This document shows positions 1 through 7,695 of a DNA stretch of 64,000 nt, piece after piece. Within the stretch, counting starts at the first letter, position 1. Each line of letters opens with the position of its first letter. This DNA is from Clavibacter michiganensis (GTDB taxonomy: Bacteria; Actinomycetota; Actinomycetes; Actinomycetales; Microbacteriaceae). The stretch is taken from assembly GCF_002151125.1 (NCBI RefSeq), contig NZ_MDJZ01000017.1, forward strand, positions 310,001 to 374,000. The letters run 5' to 3'. The notes below the pieces were generated by a model, which made no database searches, was not told where the DNA came from, and was given only the letters and a program-made list of their open reading frames with translations. The translations under genes were made by a program, and so were the position numbers.

Positions 1-45
1 TCCGGCGTCGAGCTCGGCGGTGATGTCACGGTCGGAGAGGAGCAC
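1..45 (-). CDS. dcd: dCTP deaminase, N-terminal fragment
   Basis: Only the first 15 codons of this leftward gene are inside the window, starting from a GTG at 43-45. The visible peptide VLLSDRDITAELDAG matches the conserved opening of dCTP deaminase, which converts dCTP to dUTP (or dUMP in bifunctional forms) for dTTP synthesis. The neighbouring divergent tRNA-Gly is a known actinobacterial arrangement and supports the call. The rest of the protein, including the catalytic region, lies outside, so this rests on a short N-terminal match plus synteny. Confidence 0.75.
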   Translation of the reverse strand, partial: MLLSDRDITAELDAG

Positions 46-127
46 GGCAGGAGCCTACCGGGGGCTGGGTGGCGCCCGGCCGGACTCTTGCTAGGCTGTG
101 GTCTCGACCCGGCTTCTGGCCGGTCGC

Positions 128-201
128 GCGAGTGTAGTTCAATGGTAGAACTTCAGCTTCCCAAGCTGATAGCGCGGGTTCGATTCCCGTCACTCGCTCC
201 A
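128..201 (+). tRNA. tRNA-Gly (anticodon CCC), CCA encoded
   Basis: A full cloverleaf can be drawn. The acceptor stem GCGAGTG (128-134) pairs with CACTCGC (191-197). The anticodon stem TCAGC/GCTGA encloses loop TTCCCAA with anticodon CCC at 160-162. The T-arm is GCGGG/CCCGT around TTCGATT. The discriminator is T198, as expected for glycine, followed by encoded CCA at 199-201. Its 3' half is partly duplicated at 2081-2106, which makes it a likely integration target for the adjacent AT-richer insertion. Confidence 0.95.
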
Positions 202-262
202 CACGAGAGTTTCTCTGTATCACAGCTGGTGCCCGCATAACCAGGTCGACTTGCCACTAGCG

Positions 263-1945
263 CTACCGCGTAAGCGCAGACAACATCTTGCGGAGTGCTT
301 TCAGTGTCGACGGCAGCCCTCGGGCATCAACACCATCTACAGCACCCACTAATGCTCGTTGCTGCTTAATGGCTTTCTTGTTTGTGACAAGGAGGTCGTA
401 TTCTGTCGGGCTACCTCCGAGACCGATGGCAGCACACAGTGCCACTCGTGTGCTCAAGCTTCCCACAATATCCATTTCTATAGACCGCTTAAAGCAAACA
501 AAATCGACCGCCTCCAGCATTCGTGCCGCCTCCTGATGATCGGCATAAAGCGCGTCGAGGAGTCGTAATTGATCGACTGGTTCTGGAAACAGGGTGGCGG
601 CCAAGGAGTCTGATTTAAGTTCCTTTCTGTACACGGCATAACCCTTTGCATCGCGACTCTGATCCAGCTTGTCGTTGACATAAGGCAAAAAATAGTCCTT
701 GTCTACAACGTAGGTGGACCCGATGCCAAGTGCTTGCAGTAGATGATACATATAGGGAATGTTTGGAACGCCATCAAGCGGCATCACCGACACATTCGCG
801 TCATCAAGCGGCCTTGCCGCTTGCGCCAAAATTGTTTGTATGACCAAGGCATCGATTGGACTTTCAGTAACGAGAACATGATCCGCGAAGAAAAACTCCG
901 AGTTGCGTCGCTTGTGAAATTTGTAGTAGTTGTCGCGATCCAATCCATTCGCGACGAAAAAGTCCGAGGCTAACTGGGCAACTTCCGTTTCAACAGCCCT
1001 TGTAGCGGACGCAAATCGACGGCATAGAACCACTTCCTCGTGGTCCAGAGCGTCAATCATAGTTGCCGAGTGTGTCGTAAAGACAACTTGTAGACCCGTA
1101 CCTCGAAGGTGCTTAATCAGTTGCGACTGGGCTTGCGGGTGCAGATTTTGCTCTGGCTCCTCGAATCCTAGTACGTAGGCGACTTGACTTATTCGCGCTA
1201 AATAAGAGTAGAGAGAAAAGACAGCCATGCTTTGCGTGCCGCTGCCCGAATCTTCCAGATCGACGACTCGGTTGCCCTCTTTTACCTGTAGCGCAAGATT
1301 ACGGAGTAGTAGTGAATAATCCGGGGCAATAGCGTATTTCAGCGCGTACTCGAATTCACCGGTAAGGGGAGTCGCTCGACGTAGCTCCGCTAGCAGCGGA
1401 TCCAGCGACTGTTGCTTTACACGCTCACTGAGGGCTTTCACCTTTGGCGTAATATGATCTCGCTGGCGAGTTGCAGTAACGGACGCATCGATCACGTTTG
1501 CCATCAGCGTCCCGGGCCCCCAACCCGCTACAGCATGATCGCGCCTAACCGGAACAAATACATACGAGATATGCCGTGCTAGTTTCGAATGTAGATCTTC
1601 TTCCGCAGGCTGCCAGGTATTGCCGTTCATGACGCTCCATTGAGGCGTTTTTCTAAACCGAAGCTTTGCGCGAACGTTGCCTTGACTATCTCGTGGCAAC
1701 TTTAGCGAGGACGGCACATCACTCATGGTCACATCTATAGTTGCGAACGAGGAGGGCTGAAACGAGTGCTGACCACTTTCAAATGCTGAACGCTCCTGGT
1801 CAAAATTGAAGAATGCATTGAGCGCCCGAAGTATTGAACTCTTTCCGGCGCTATTCTGACCAACGAGAGCCACAGCATCCCGTATGTCGATTTCAGCCGC
1901 ACGAATCGATCGGAAGTTATTGATGACGAGAGAATGGAGCCTCAT
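263..1945 (-). CDS. OLD-family ATP-dependent endonuclease (AAA ATPase plus TOPRIM)
   Basis: This 560-residue protein begins with an SMC/RecF-like ATPase head. Walker A GQNSAGKSS is at residues 29-37, a signature-like GSGTQS at about 234-239, Walker B FEEPEQNLHP at about 261-270, and a switch region TTHSATMIDAL follows at about 290-300. The C-terminal part carries a TOPRIM-type fold with TES (about 360) and DKD (about 415), the expected acidic metal ligands. OLD nucleases are known from phage P2 exclusion and other antiphage systems. It stands alone, without a GajB/UvrD-like or reverse-transcriptase partner, so it resembles class 1 OLD. Its G+C is visibly lower than its neighbours and it sits behind a tRNA, which suggests transfer. 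Defence function is inferred. Confidence 0.85.
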   Translation of the reverse strand: MRLHSLVINNFRSIRAAEIDIRDAVALVGQNSAGKSSILRALNAFFNFDQERSAFESGQHSFQPSSFATIDVTMSDVPSSLKLPRDSQGNVRAKLRFRKTPQWSVMNGNTWQPAEEDLHSKLARHISYVFVPVRRDHAVAGWGPGTLMANVIDASVTATRQRDHITPKVKALSERVKQQSLDPLLAELRRATPLTGEFEYALKYAIAPDYSLLLRNLALQVKEGNRVVDLEDSGSGTQSMAVFSLYSYLARISQVAYVLGFEEPEQNLHPQAQSQLIKHLRGTGLQVVFTTHSATMIDALDHEEVVLCRRFASATRAVETEVAQLASDFFVANGLDRDNYYKFHKRRNSEFFFADHVLVTESPIDALVIQTILAQAARPLDDANVSVMPLDGVPNIPYMYHLLQALGIGSTYVVDKDYFLPYVNDKLDQSRDAKGYAVYRKELKSDSLAATLFPEPVDQLRLLDALYADHQEAARMLEAVDFVCFKRSIEMDIVGSLSTRVALCAAIGLGGSPTEYDLLVTNKKAIKQQRALVGAVDGVDARGLPSTLKALRKMLSALTR

Positions 1946-2080
1946 ATCGCCAATCTAGCTGATCAAGCTGCCGGCGGGCGTCAACGCATGCGGACTCGCA
2001 TCAGACCCGAATTGGGGACTAGCTATTTTAAGTCAGAAGTATTAACGACTGCGCCTCCTGCACCAAGCGTAGATACTGCA

Positions 2081-2106
2081 GGTGCGGGTGCCGCTTACGT
2101 CACTCG
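2081..2106 (+). repeat. degenerate att-like repeat of tRNA-Gly 3' end
   Basis: Aligned without gaps to tRNA-Gly positions 171-196 (offset 1910), this segment matches 18 of 26 bases. Two blocks are perfect: GCGGGT (2084-2089 against 174-179) and CGTCACTCG (2098-2106 against 188-196). It coincides with the distal edge of the AT-richer region, as an attR remnant would. The divergence between the blocks means it could be chance, though position, strand and spacing all fit. Confidence 0.5.
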
Positions 2107-2165
2107 GCAGCACTTATTGCGCAACCTGGCCGGCGACGCAAAGTCTGCTGTGGCGCCCCCCCTGA

Positions 2166-2945
2166 CTAACCCACTGCGCTGCTCACCTCCGCCAGCAGCG
2201 ACGCCATGCCCGCCTCCGCCGTCGCCGCATCGCCGTCGCGAATCGCATGCGCCACCTGCTCATGGGTGTCGAGCGCATGCGGACGCGGCGTCCGCGGCAT
2301 CAGCCCCTGGTGCGTGCGACCGCTGAGGACCTCCGTGATCACCTCGCGGAGGGCGCAGAACATGTCGTTGCCGCAGGCCTCGAGGATCAGGTGGTGGAAC
2401 TCGATGTCGGCGGCGAGGAAGTCGACGAGGGCGCCGGCCTCGCCGAGGCGACGGAGATCCACCGCGAGCTCGGCGATACGCGTGCGCTGAGCAGCGGTCG
2501 CATTGCGCGCAGCCAGTGACGCCGCGACCGGCTCGACCGCGCGGCGCAGCTGGGTGAGGGAGCGGAACTGGTCCGAGCGGCCGGGGCCGGTGAGGCGCCA
2601 GCGGATGATGCGCGGGTCGTAGACGTTCCAACGATCAGGGCCCTGCACCACGAGGCCCACGCGGCGCTTCGGCACGATCAGCGCCATCGCCTCGAGCACG
2701 CGCACGCAGTCGCGCACCACCGTGCGGGAGACGCCGAAGCGCTGCTGGAGGTCCTCGATGGTGAGGCGGCTGCCCTCGGCGAGCGCGCCGTCGACGATGT
2801 CGCGGCCGAGCGCATCGATGATCCGGGTGGCCATCACCTCGGCGGCGGGAACCGGAGCGGCAGGAGTCGCGGCGGCGGGACCCGAAGCGGAGGAGACCGC
2901 GGCGGCGTTCGCCGATGCCGGGGTGGGCGCTGACTGCGTCGTCAT
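2166..2945 (-). CDS. gntR: FadR-subfamily GntR transcriptional regulator, probable gluconate repressor
   Basis: This 259-residue protein has an Ala/Pro-rich N-terminal tail of about 36 residues. A winged-helix GntR domain follows (RLTIEDLQQRFGVSRTVVRDCVRVLEAM), and then a helical FCD ligand-binding domain containing EFHHLILEACGN, with His residues typical of its metal or ligand site. The ATG is supported by GGAGAGG four bases upstream. It is transcribed away from gluconokinase and the gluconate permease across a 149-nt gap containing a perfect dyad. By analogy with gluconate operons it probably represses them until gluconate or its 6-phosphate binds; effector identity is inferred. Confidence 0.85.
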   Translation of the reverse strand: MTTQSAPTPASANAAAVSSASGPAAATPAAPVPAAEVMATRIIDALGRDIVDGALAEGSRLTIEDLQQRFGVSRTVVRDCVRVLEAMALIVPKRRVGLVVQGPDRWNVYDPRIIRWRLTGPGRSDQFRSLTQLRRAVEPVAASLAARNATAAQRTRIAELAVDLRRLGEAGALVDFLAADIEFHHLILEACGNDMFCALREVITEVLSGRTHQGLMPRTPRPHALDTHEQVAHAIRDGDAATAEAGMASLLAEVSSAVG

Positions 2946-3014
2946 GGTCCTCTCCGGGTGCGCGTCGGCCAGGTGGTCGATCGGTCAACCATAGGTCGGG
3001 CGGGGGCGCGGCCG

Positions 3015-3045
3015 AACACCTCACCCAGGAAAGGTGTTACCTTTC
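3015..3045 (+). promoter_or_regulatory. overlapping dyads, probable GntR operator
   Basis: GAAAGGT (3029-3035) and ACCTTTC (3039-3045) form a perfect inverted repeat with spacer GTT. A second perfect repeat interlocks with it: AACACCT (3015-3021) with AGGTGTT (3032-3038). The centre GGTGTTACC resembles the GTTACC half-sites of enteric gluconate operators. The position, 50-80 nt before gntK in the divergent gntR-gntK region, suits repression of one or both genes. Confidence 0.6.
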
Positions 3046-3094
3046 TCGGCACGGCGACCCGTCGCCGTCCGCATCGACCGACAAGGGAGTCCGC

Positions 3095-3613
3095 ATGCCC
3101 GCACGTCCGCGCCACATCGTGGTGATGGGGATCTCCGGATCCGGCAAGACCACGATCGCCACCGCCCTCACCGAGCGGCTCGGCTGGACCTTCGCCGAGG
3201 CGGACGAGTTCCACCCCGAGGCCAACATTGAGAAGATGACGGCCGGCACCCCGCTCACCGACGACGATCGCTGGCCCTGGCTCCGCGCCATGCGCGACTG
3301 GATGACCAGCGAAGCCGAGGCCGGCCGCAGCACCGTCGTCACCTGCTCGGCGCTGAAGCGCTCCTACCGCGACCTGCTCGGCGAGGCCCAGGGCGAGGTG
3401 CACCTCGTGCAGCTCACCGGCGACACCGAGCTGATCCTCGAGCGGATGAAGACCCGCAGCGGCCACTTCATGCCGGCCTCGCTGCTGCCGTCGCAGATCA
3501 GCACGCTCGAGCCCCTCGCGGACGACGAGCACGGGCTGCTCGTCGAGAACACGGGCACGCCCGCCGAGGTCACCGAGCGCATCGTCCGCGAGCTCGGGCT
3601 CGACGCCCGCTAG
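3095..3613 (+). CDS. gntK: gluconokinase
   Basis: The product is 172 residues, the usual size for GntK. It phosphorylates gluconate to 6-phosphogluconate for the pentose phosphate pathway. The P-loop GISGSGKT is near the N-terminus, followed by the conserved DEFHPEANIEKM substrate region, PLTDDDRWPWL, and CSALKRSYRDLL. The start at 3095 is chosen because AAGGGAG precedes the ATG at proper distance; in-frame codons upstream run through the operator region and lack family similarity. It is followed 78 nt later by the permease, so the two are probably co-transcribed. Confidence 0.95.
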   Translation: MPARPRHIVVMGISGSGKTTIATALTERLGWTFAEADEFHPEANIEKMTAGTPLTDDDRWPWLRAMRDWMTSEAEAGRSTVVTCSALKRSYRDLLGEAQGEVHLVQLTGDTELILERMKTRSGHFMPASLLPSQISTLEPLADDEHGLLVENTGTPAEVTERIVRELGLDAR

Positions 3614-3691
3614 ACCGCGCCCGCCCGCACCGCTCCCCCGCATCCCACCCGCACCACCACCGCACACCGCACGTTCGTCAACGGAGAGAAC

Positions 3692-5092
3692 ATGACCATC
3701 GAAGACTGGACGCAGACCCTCACCGCGGGTCCGCTCCTCCTGATCGCCGCGGGCGCCATCGCCGTCCTGCTGTTCCTGATCATCGCGCTGCGCGTCCACG
3801 CGTTCGTCGCCCTGATCCTCGTGAGCCTCGCCACCGCGTTCGCCACCGGGATCCCGACCTCGCAGATCGTCACCGTGCTCGTCGGCAGCTTCGGCTCCAC
3901 CCTCGGCACGGTCGCGCTGCTCGTCGGCCTCGGAGCGATGCTCGGCCGCCTGGTCGAGACCAGCGGCGGCGCGAAGACGCTGGCCGACACCCTGATCCGC
4001 ATCTTCGGCGAGAAGCGCGCCCCCTTCGCGCTCGGCGTCGCGTCGCTGCTCTTCGGGTTCCCGATCTTCTTCGACGCCGGGCTCGTCGTGATGCTGCCCA
4101 TCGTGTTCTCGGTGGCCCGTCGCCTCGGCGGCGGCGTGCTCCGCTACGGCCTCCCCGCGGCCGGCGCCTTCTCGGTCATGCACATCTTCGTGCCGCCGCA
4201 CCCCGGCCCCGTCGCCGCATCCGAGTTCTTCGGTGCGAACGTCGGCATCGTGATCATCGTGGGCCTCATCGCCGCGATCCCCACCTGGTACGTCACCGCG
4301 TACCTCTTCGGTCTCTGGGTCGGCAAGAAGTACGTGCTGCCGATCCCCTCGATCCTCGGCCAGGCCGACGAGCACGCCGAGTCGAACCCGCCGAAGTTCG
4401 GCACCGTGCTCGCCGTGCTGCTGCTCCCGCTGATCCTGATCTTCCTGAACACCGGCCTCAACGCCGCCTCGACCGGCGGGATCCTCCCCGAGGGCACGAG
4501 CGACGAGGCCTGGTACCAGGTGCTCCGCACCATCGGCGAGACGCCCGTCGCCCTGCTCATCTCGCTGCTGTTCGCGGCGTTCATGCTCGGCCGTCGCCGC
4601 GGGATCGACAAGTCCGCGCTCGAGAAGACGCTCGAGTCGGCGCTCGGCCCGGTCGCGTCCGTCATCCTGATCACCGGCGCCGGCGGCATGTTCGGCGGCG
4701 TCCTCCGCACCAGCGGCATCGGCGACGCCCTCGCCGACGTGCTCGGCGACCTCGGCATCCCGATCATCCTGGCCGGCTTCCTCATCGCGGCGATCCTCCG
4801 CATCGCGCAGGGATCCGCGACCGTCGCCCTCACCACCGCCGCGGGCCTCATCTCCCCGGCGATCCTCGCGGGCGACTACAACACCTTCCAGGTGGCGGCG
4901 CTCGTCGTGGCGGTGGCCGGCGGATCCGTGGTCGCGAGCCACGTGAACGACTCCGGCTTCTGGCTCGTCGGCCGCTTCTTCGAGATGGACGTGAAGACGA
5001 CCCTCAAGACCTGGACCGTGATGGAGACCACCATCGGCCTGATGGGCTTCGCGATCGCGGCGGCGGTGTTCGGGGTGGCGTCGGTCGTCTGA
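3692..5092 (+). CDS. gntP: GntP-family gluconate:H+ symporter
   Basis: This 466-residue integral membrane protein has about 12-14 hydrophobic segments and the GntP hallmarks: LVGLGAMLGRLVETSGGA near residue 90, LFGFPIFFDAGLVVMLPI, and the C-terminal ASHVNDSGFWLVGRFFEM. It should import gluconate for the kinase encoded just upstream. The ATG follows GGAGAGAAC. It is the last gene of the gluconate unit; a small unrelated membrane protein comes next. Confidence 0.93.
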   Translation: MTIEDWTQTLTAGPLLLIAAGAIAVLLFLIIALRVHAFVALILVSLATAFATGIPTSQIVTVLVGSFGSTLGTVALLVGLGAMLGRLVETSGGAKTLADTLIRIFGEKRAPFALGVASLLFGFPIFFDAGLVVMLPIVFSVARRLGGGVLRYGLPAAGAFSVMHIFVPPHPGPVAASEFFGANVGIVIIVGLIAAIPTWYVTAYLFGLWVGKKYVLPIPSILGQADEHAESNPPKFGTVLAVLLLPLILIFLNTGLNAASTGGILPEGTSDEAWYQVLRTIGETPVALLISLLFAAFMLGRRRGIDKSALEKTLESALGPVASVILITGAGGMFGGVLRTSGIGDALADVLGDLGIPIILAGFLIAAILRIAQGSATVALTTAAGLISPAILAGDYNTFQVAALVVAVAGGSVVASHVNDSGFWLVGRFFEMDVKTTLKTWTVMETTIGLMGFAIAAAVFGVASVV

Positions 5093-5181
5093 CCCGGTGG
5101 AGCGGGCGGCGGTCCCCTACTACCGTGGGGAGCGCTGAGCAGCACGATCATCCGACTCCGATCCGAGAGGGCCCCAGGGAG

Positions 5182-5271
5182 ATGAAGCGCGAGGAGAAGG
5201 CCGCGGCGCGCGCCGTCGGTGCCGGCGAGCTCGTCGACGCGATGCGGATCACCAGGTGGTGCGGGTCGTGA
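5182..5271 (+). CDS. possible 29-residue leader ORF overlapping the next gene
   Basis: The ORF starts at ATG 5182, with GGGAG directly abutting it, and ends at TGA 5269-5271, inside the start of the 92-residue membrane protein. The peptide is charged at its beginning (MKREEKAAARAVGAGEL). It could be a translational-coupling leader, the true N-terminus of the membrane protein separated by a frameshift, or a chance ORF. The downstream gene has no convincing ribosome-binding site of its own, which mildly favours coupling or a shift. Confidence 0.3.
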   Translation: MKREEKAAARAVGAGELVDAMRITRWCGS

Positions 5272-5534
5272 ACCGCTGGCTCCGGGCCCTCGCGCCGCTC
5301 CTCCTGACACTCCTCGCGATCGTGACCTTCCTCACGATCGATCGCATCCTCGGGATGCTCCTCATCGTGGTCGCCCTGGCCGTCGCGTTCCTCTCCGGCC
5401 GGGCCGTGCTCGGGCGGGTACCGACGCGACCCGAGGGCGACATCGACGCGCAGGAGGTGCGCGCCTACCGCGAGAGCCACCCCGGCACCTCCATCGGAGA
5501 CGCGGCGACCGCGGTGGGCCGGGACCGCAGCTGA
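5256..5534 (+). CDS. small two-helix membrane protein
   Basis: I do not recognise a named family. The 92-residue product has a short basic N-terminus, two hydrophobic helices (about residues 9-26 and 33-49), and a hydrophilic tail with RPEGDIDAQEVRAYRESHPG. GTG codons at 5256, 5259 and 5268 are all possible starts and none has a clear ribosome-binding site. The upstream 29-codon ORF overlaps it. It converges on the nei gene, which ends 20 nt away. Confidence 0.6.
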   Translation: MVRVVNRWLRALAPLLLTLLAIVTFLTIDRILGMLLIVVALAVAFLSGRAVLGRVPTRPEGDIDAQEVRAYRESHPGTSIGDAATAVGRDRS

Positions 5535-5554
5535 CGTCGCGCGGGGCGCAGCAT

Positions 5555-6364
5555 TCAGGCGGCCCGCGCCTCCGGCTGGCACCGCGGGCACCACCACGCC
5601 CGCCGCGCTCGCTCGCTCGTGCTCCCGGGATCGTCGACGCCGATCACCGTCGTCCCGCAGCGCAGGCACGGCCGGCCCGCGCGGCCGACGACCCAGTGCG
5701 TGCGGCCGCGGCGGGGGTCGCCCGTCGTGATCTGGTACGCCGCCGGCACCGTCGCCGAGCGCCGGAGGGAGCGGGCGGCGAGGTCGACCAGCGACGGGAG
5801 ATCCACGTCGCGGACCCGCGTCGCCGGGTGCACGCCGCGCAGGAAGCCGATCTCGTTGACCCAGAGGTTGCCGAGGCCCGCCATCGGGCGCTGGTCGAGG
5901 AGCGCGGCGCGGATCGTGTCGTCGGGGCGGGCGGCGAGGCGGGACACGGCGAGCGCCGGATCCCAGTCGTCGCGCAGTGGATCCGGCCCGAGGTGGCCGA
6001 TGGCCGCGCGCTCGTCGCGGGTGGGGATCAGCTCGACCACCGGCAGGTCGATGCCCCAGAGGGTGCGCCCGTCATCGAGGCGGAGGCGCACGCGCACCTG
6101 GTGCTGGATTCGCTGCGGCACGCGCTTGCCCGCGGCCGTGACCGTCCACGAGCCCTGCATGCGCAGGTGCGTGTGCAGAGTGGTGGCGTCGTCGAGCCGC
6201 ATGAGCAGGTGCTTGCCGTGCGTGTCGAACCCGGTGATCCGCCGCCCGCCGAGCCGCGCGCCCGCCCGCGCGCCGGACCGGAGCTCCCCGTCGGAGATGA
6301 GGGCGCCGCCGACCTGCGCGCGGAGCCGTGCCGCGAGGACGAAGACGGAGTCACCCTCGGGCAT
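5555..6364 (-). CDS. nei: Fpg/Nei-family DNA glycosylase (Nei-like)
   Basis: The 269-residue enzyme begins MPEGDSVF; after Met removal the catalytic Pro and Glu are in place, and MPEGD rather than MPELPE points to the endonuclease VIII (Nei) branch. The helix-two-turn-helix region (ALLDQRPMAGLGNLWVNEI) and a C-terminal zinc finger (CLRCG then WWCPRCQP) are present. It removes oxidised bases in base-excision repair. The start at 6364 is fixed by the invariant N-terminal proline; the ORF extends 37 codons further upstream without family similarity. Confidence 0.93.
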   Translation of the reverse strand: MPEGDSVFVLAARLRAQVGGALISDGELRSGARAGARLGGRRITGFDTHGKHLLMRLDDATTLHTHLRMQGSWTVTAAGKRVPQRIQHQVRVRLRLDDGRTLWGIDLPVVELIPTRDERAAIGHLGPDPLRDDWDPALAVSRLAARPDDTIRAALLDQRPMAGLGNLWVNEIGFLRGVHPATRVRDVDLPSLVDLAARSLRRSATVPAAYQITTGDPRRGRTHWVVGRAGRPCLRCGTTVIGVDDPGSTSERARRAWWCPRCQPEARAA

Positions 6365-6404
6365 GGGTCGACGGTAGTCCCGGGGGGCGGTGAGCGGACA
6401 GCGG

Positions 6405-7496
6405 CTACCGCGGGGCCGTCTCCGATGCGCTGACCGGATGCGGCGAGAGCGCGAGCTCGCGGGTCGCATCCGCAAATCGCCGTAGACCGCGTTGCGACCG
6501 GACGATGTAGGGCGTCATGGCGAGCAGGAACACGCCCAGGGCGACGAATACGAGGAGGAACCAGCCCTCGAAGAGCCCGCGGAAGATGCTCGGTACGACG
6601 ATCCCGATGAAGACGAGCCCGCTCTGCGCCATGAGGAACGGTTGCGAGACGCGCGTCACGGCCGCCACCCGCGCGGCCCGCCACTCGAGATCCGGCGCGA
6701 GCGGGCCGCCCTTGCCGAAGACGCGGCGGTTGATCGCCTTGCGGTCCGGGATGCCGAGGTCGCGAGTGATGGGCGCCGCGGCGAGCTGCGCCGGGAAGGC
6801 GACGACGAGGGAGGTGAAGCCGGCAGCGAGGAACGAGAGCTGCACGATGAACGCCCACGTCTCGTCGAAGCCCTCACCGGTCGTGAGGGCGAGGACGCCG
6901 GCGAACATGGTCGTCACGACGAGCCCGATCACGAACGCGAGGAGGACCGCCCGCCACTTCCTGCGGATCACCTCCGGGCTCCACCCGAGATCCGGCGAGG
7001 CGGCGTTTCCGGGTCCTGTCGTGGCCCTGTCGTGCTCCCTCCGGTACGAGGCGAGGCGCGCACGGTGGCCGAGGATCCCTCCCGCAGCCGCCATTCCGAC
7101 GAGACCGAGCAGGAACCCGACGACGATGAGCACGGGAGTCCCCGCGATGTGCGCCGCGACCGCGTGGAGCACAGCCATCGCCGCCGCCACGCCCCCGAAG
7201 ATGAGCAGCCGGATCGGGCGCGCAGTCGAAGCGGCCTGCGCACGCAGCGGGCTCTGGACGACGAGGAGCCCGACTCCAGCCGCCAGCCCCACGGCGATCG
7301 TGCCGGCCATCATCTGCACGACGAGGACGACGATCGGGGGATCCTCCGGCACGTCCACGAATGTCAGGAACATGCCGACGAAGAGGAGCACGAAGGTGCC
7401 GAGGCCCAGCAGGGCCAGCACAGTGATCAACAGCGCCGTGCCTCGCCTGGGCGCGTTCGAGCCGGATGATGCCTGGTCGGTGCCATGTCCGCTCAT
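6405..7496 (-). CDS. multi-pass membrane protein, unknown function
   Basis: No named family is recognised. The 363-residue product has about eight hydrophobic segments, including GTALLITVLALLGLGTFVLL near the start and GWFLLVFVALGVFLLAM near the end. They are arranged as four N-terminal helices, a charged cytoplasmic loop around residues 155-180, then further helices. The ATG at 7496 follows GAGGG; the ORF continues upstream but would run through the region before the divergent SDR gene. It is transcribed toward nei, ending 40 nt from it. Confidence 0.75.
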   Translation of the reverse strand: MSGHGTDQASSGSNAPRRGTALLITVLALLGLGTFVLLFVGMFLTFVDVPEDPPIVVLVVQMMAGTIAVGLAAGVGLLVVQSPLRAQAASTARPIRLLIFGGVAAAMAVLHAVAAHIAGTPVLIVVGFLLGLVGMAAAGGILGHRARLASYRREHDRATTGPGNAASPDLGWSPEVIRRKWRAVLLAFVIGLVVTTMFAGVLALTTGEGFDETWAFIVQLSFLAAGFTSLVVAFPAQLAAAPITRDLGIPDRKAINRRVFGKGGPLAPDLEWRAARVAAVTRVSQPFLMAQSGLVFIGIVVPSIFRGLFEGWFLLVFVALGVFLLAMTPYIVRSQRGLRRFADATRELALSPHPVSASETAPR

Positions 7497-7695
7497 CCCT
7501 CGAACGTATCGGCCCGGCATCGCCCGCCCGGCCGCCGGGTGGCCCCCGTTCGAGCCGGACGCCCCTCCCCACATGAACTCCCGCTGGATCCTCCCCGCTC
7601 CCCCGCGCGCCCGCTGCCGCCGCCCGCGCGACGGGCCACACTCGATCCACGAACCCGAACCCGACAGCCGCGCGCCACCGCGGCGAAGGAGCCCC

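Larger units (their letters stand above)
197..2106 (+). mobile_element. putative tRNA-linked genomic micro-island
   Basis: Base composition drops sharply right after the tRNA-Gly and returns to high G+C near 2140. The stretch holds one gene, an OLD-family nuclease, plus about 200 nt upstream of it with no gene I can support. At the distal edge (2081-2106) an ungapped alignment to tRNA positions 171-196 matches 18 of 26 bases, including CGTCACTCG and GCGGGT. That is the arrangement left by integration into a tRNA 3' end. No integrase or transposase is present, so it would be a decayed or satellite element. The boundaries are inferred. Confidence 0.55.

Noticed and set aside
26-238. Leftward 70-codon ORF across the tRNA region
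   Set aside because: It is the antisense of tRNA-Gly; the peptide motif GIEPALSAWEAEVLPLNYTRA is a well-known artefact of tRNA genes.
2942-4942. Leftward 666-codon open frame over the gluconate genes
   Set aside because: It is antisense to gntK and gntP, low-complexity, and has no recognisable domain.
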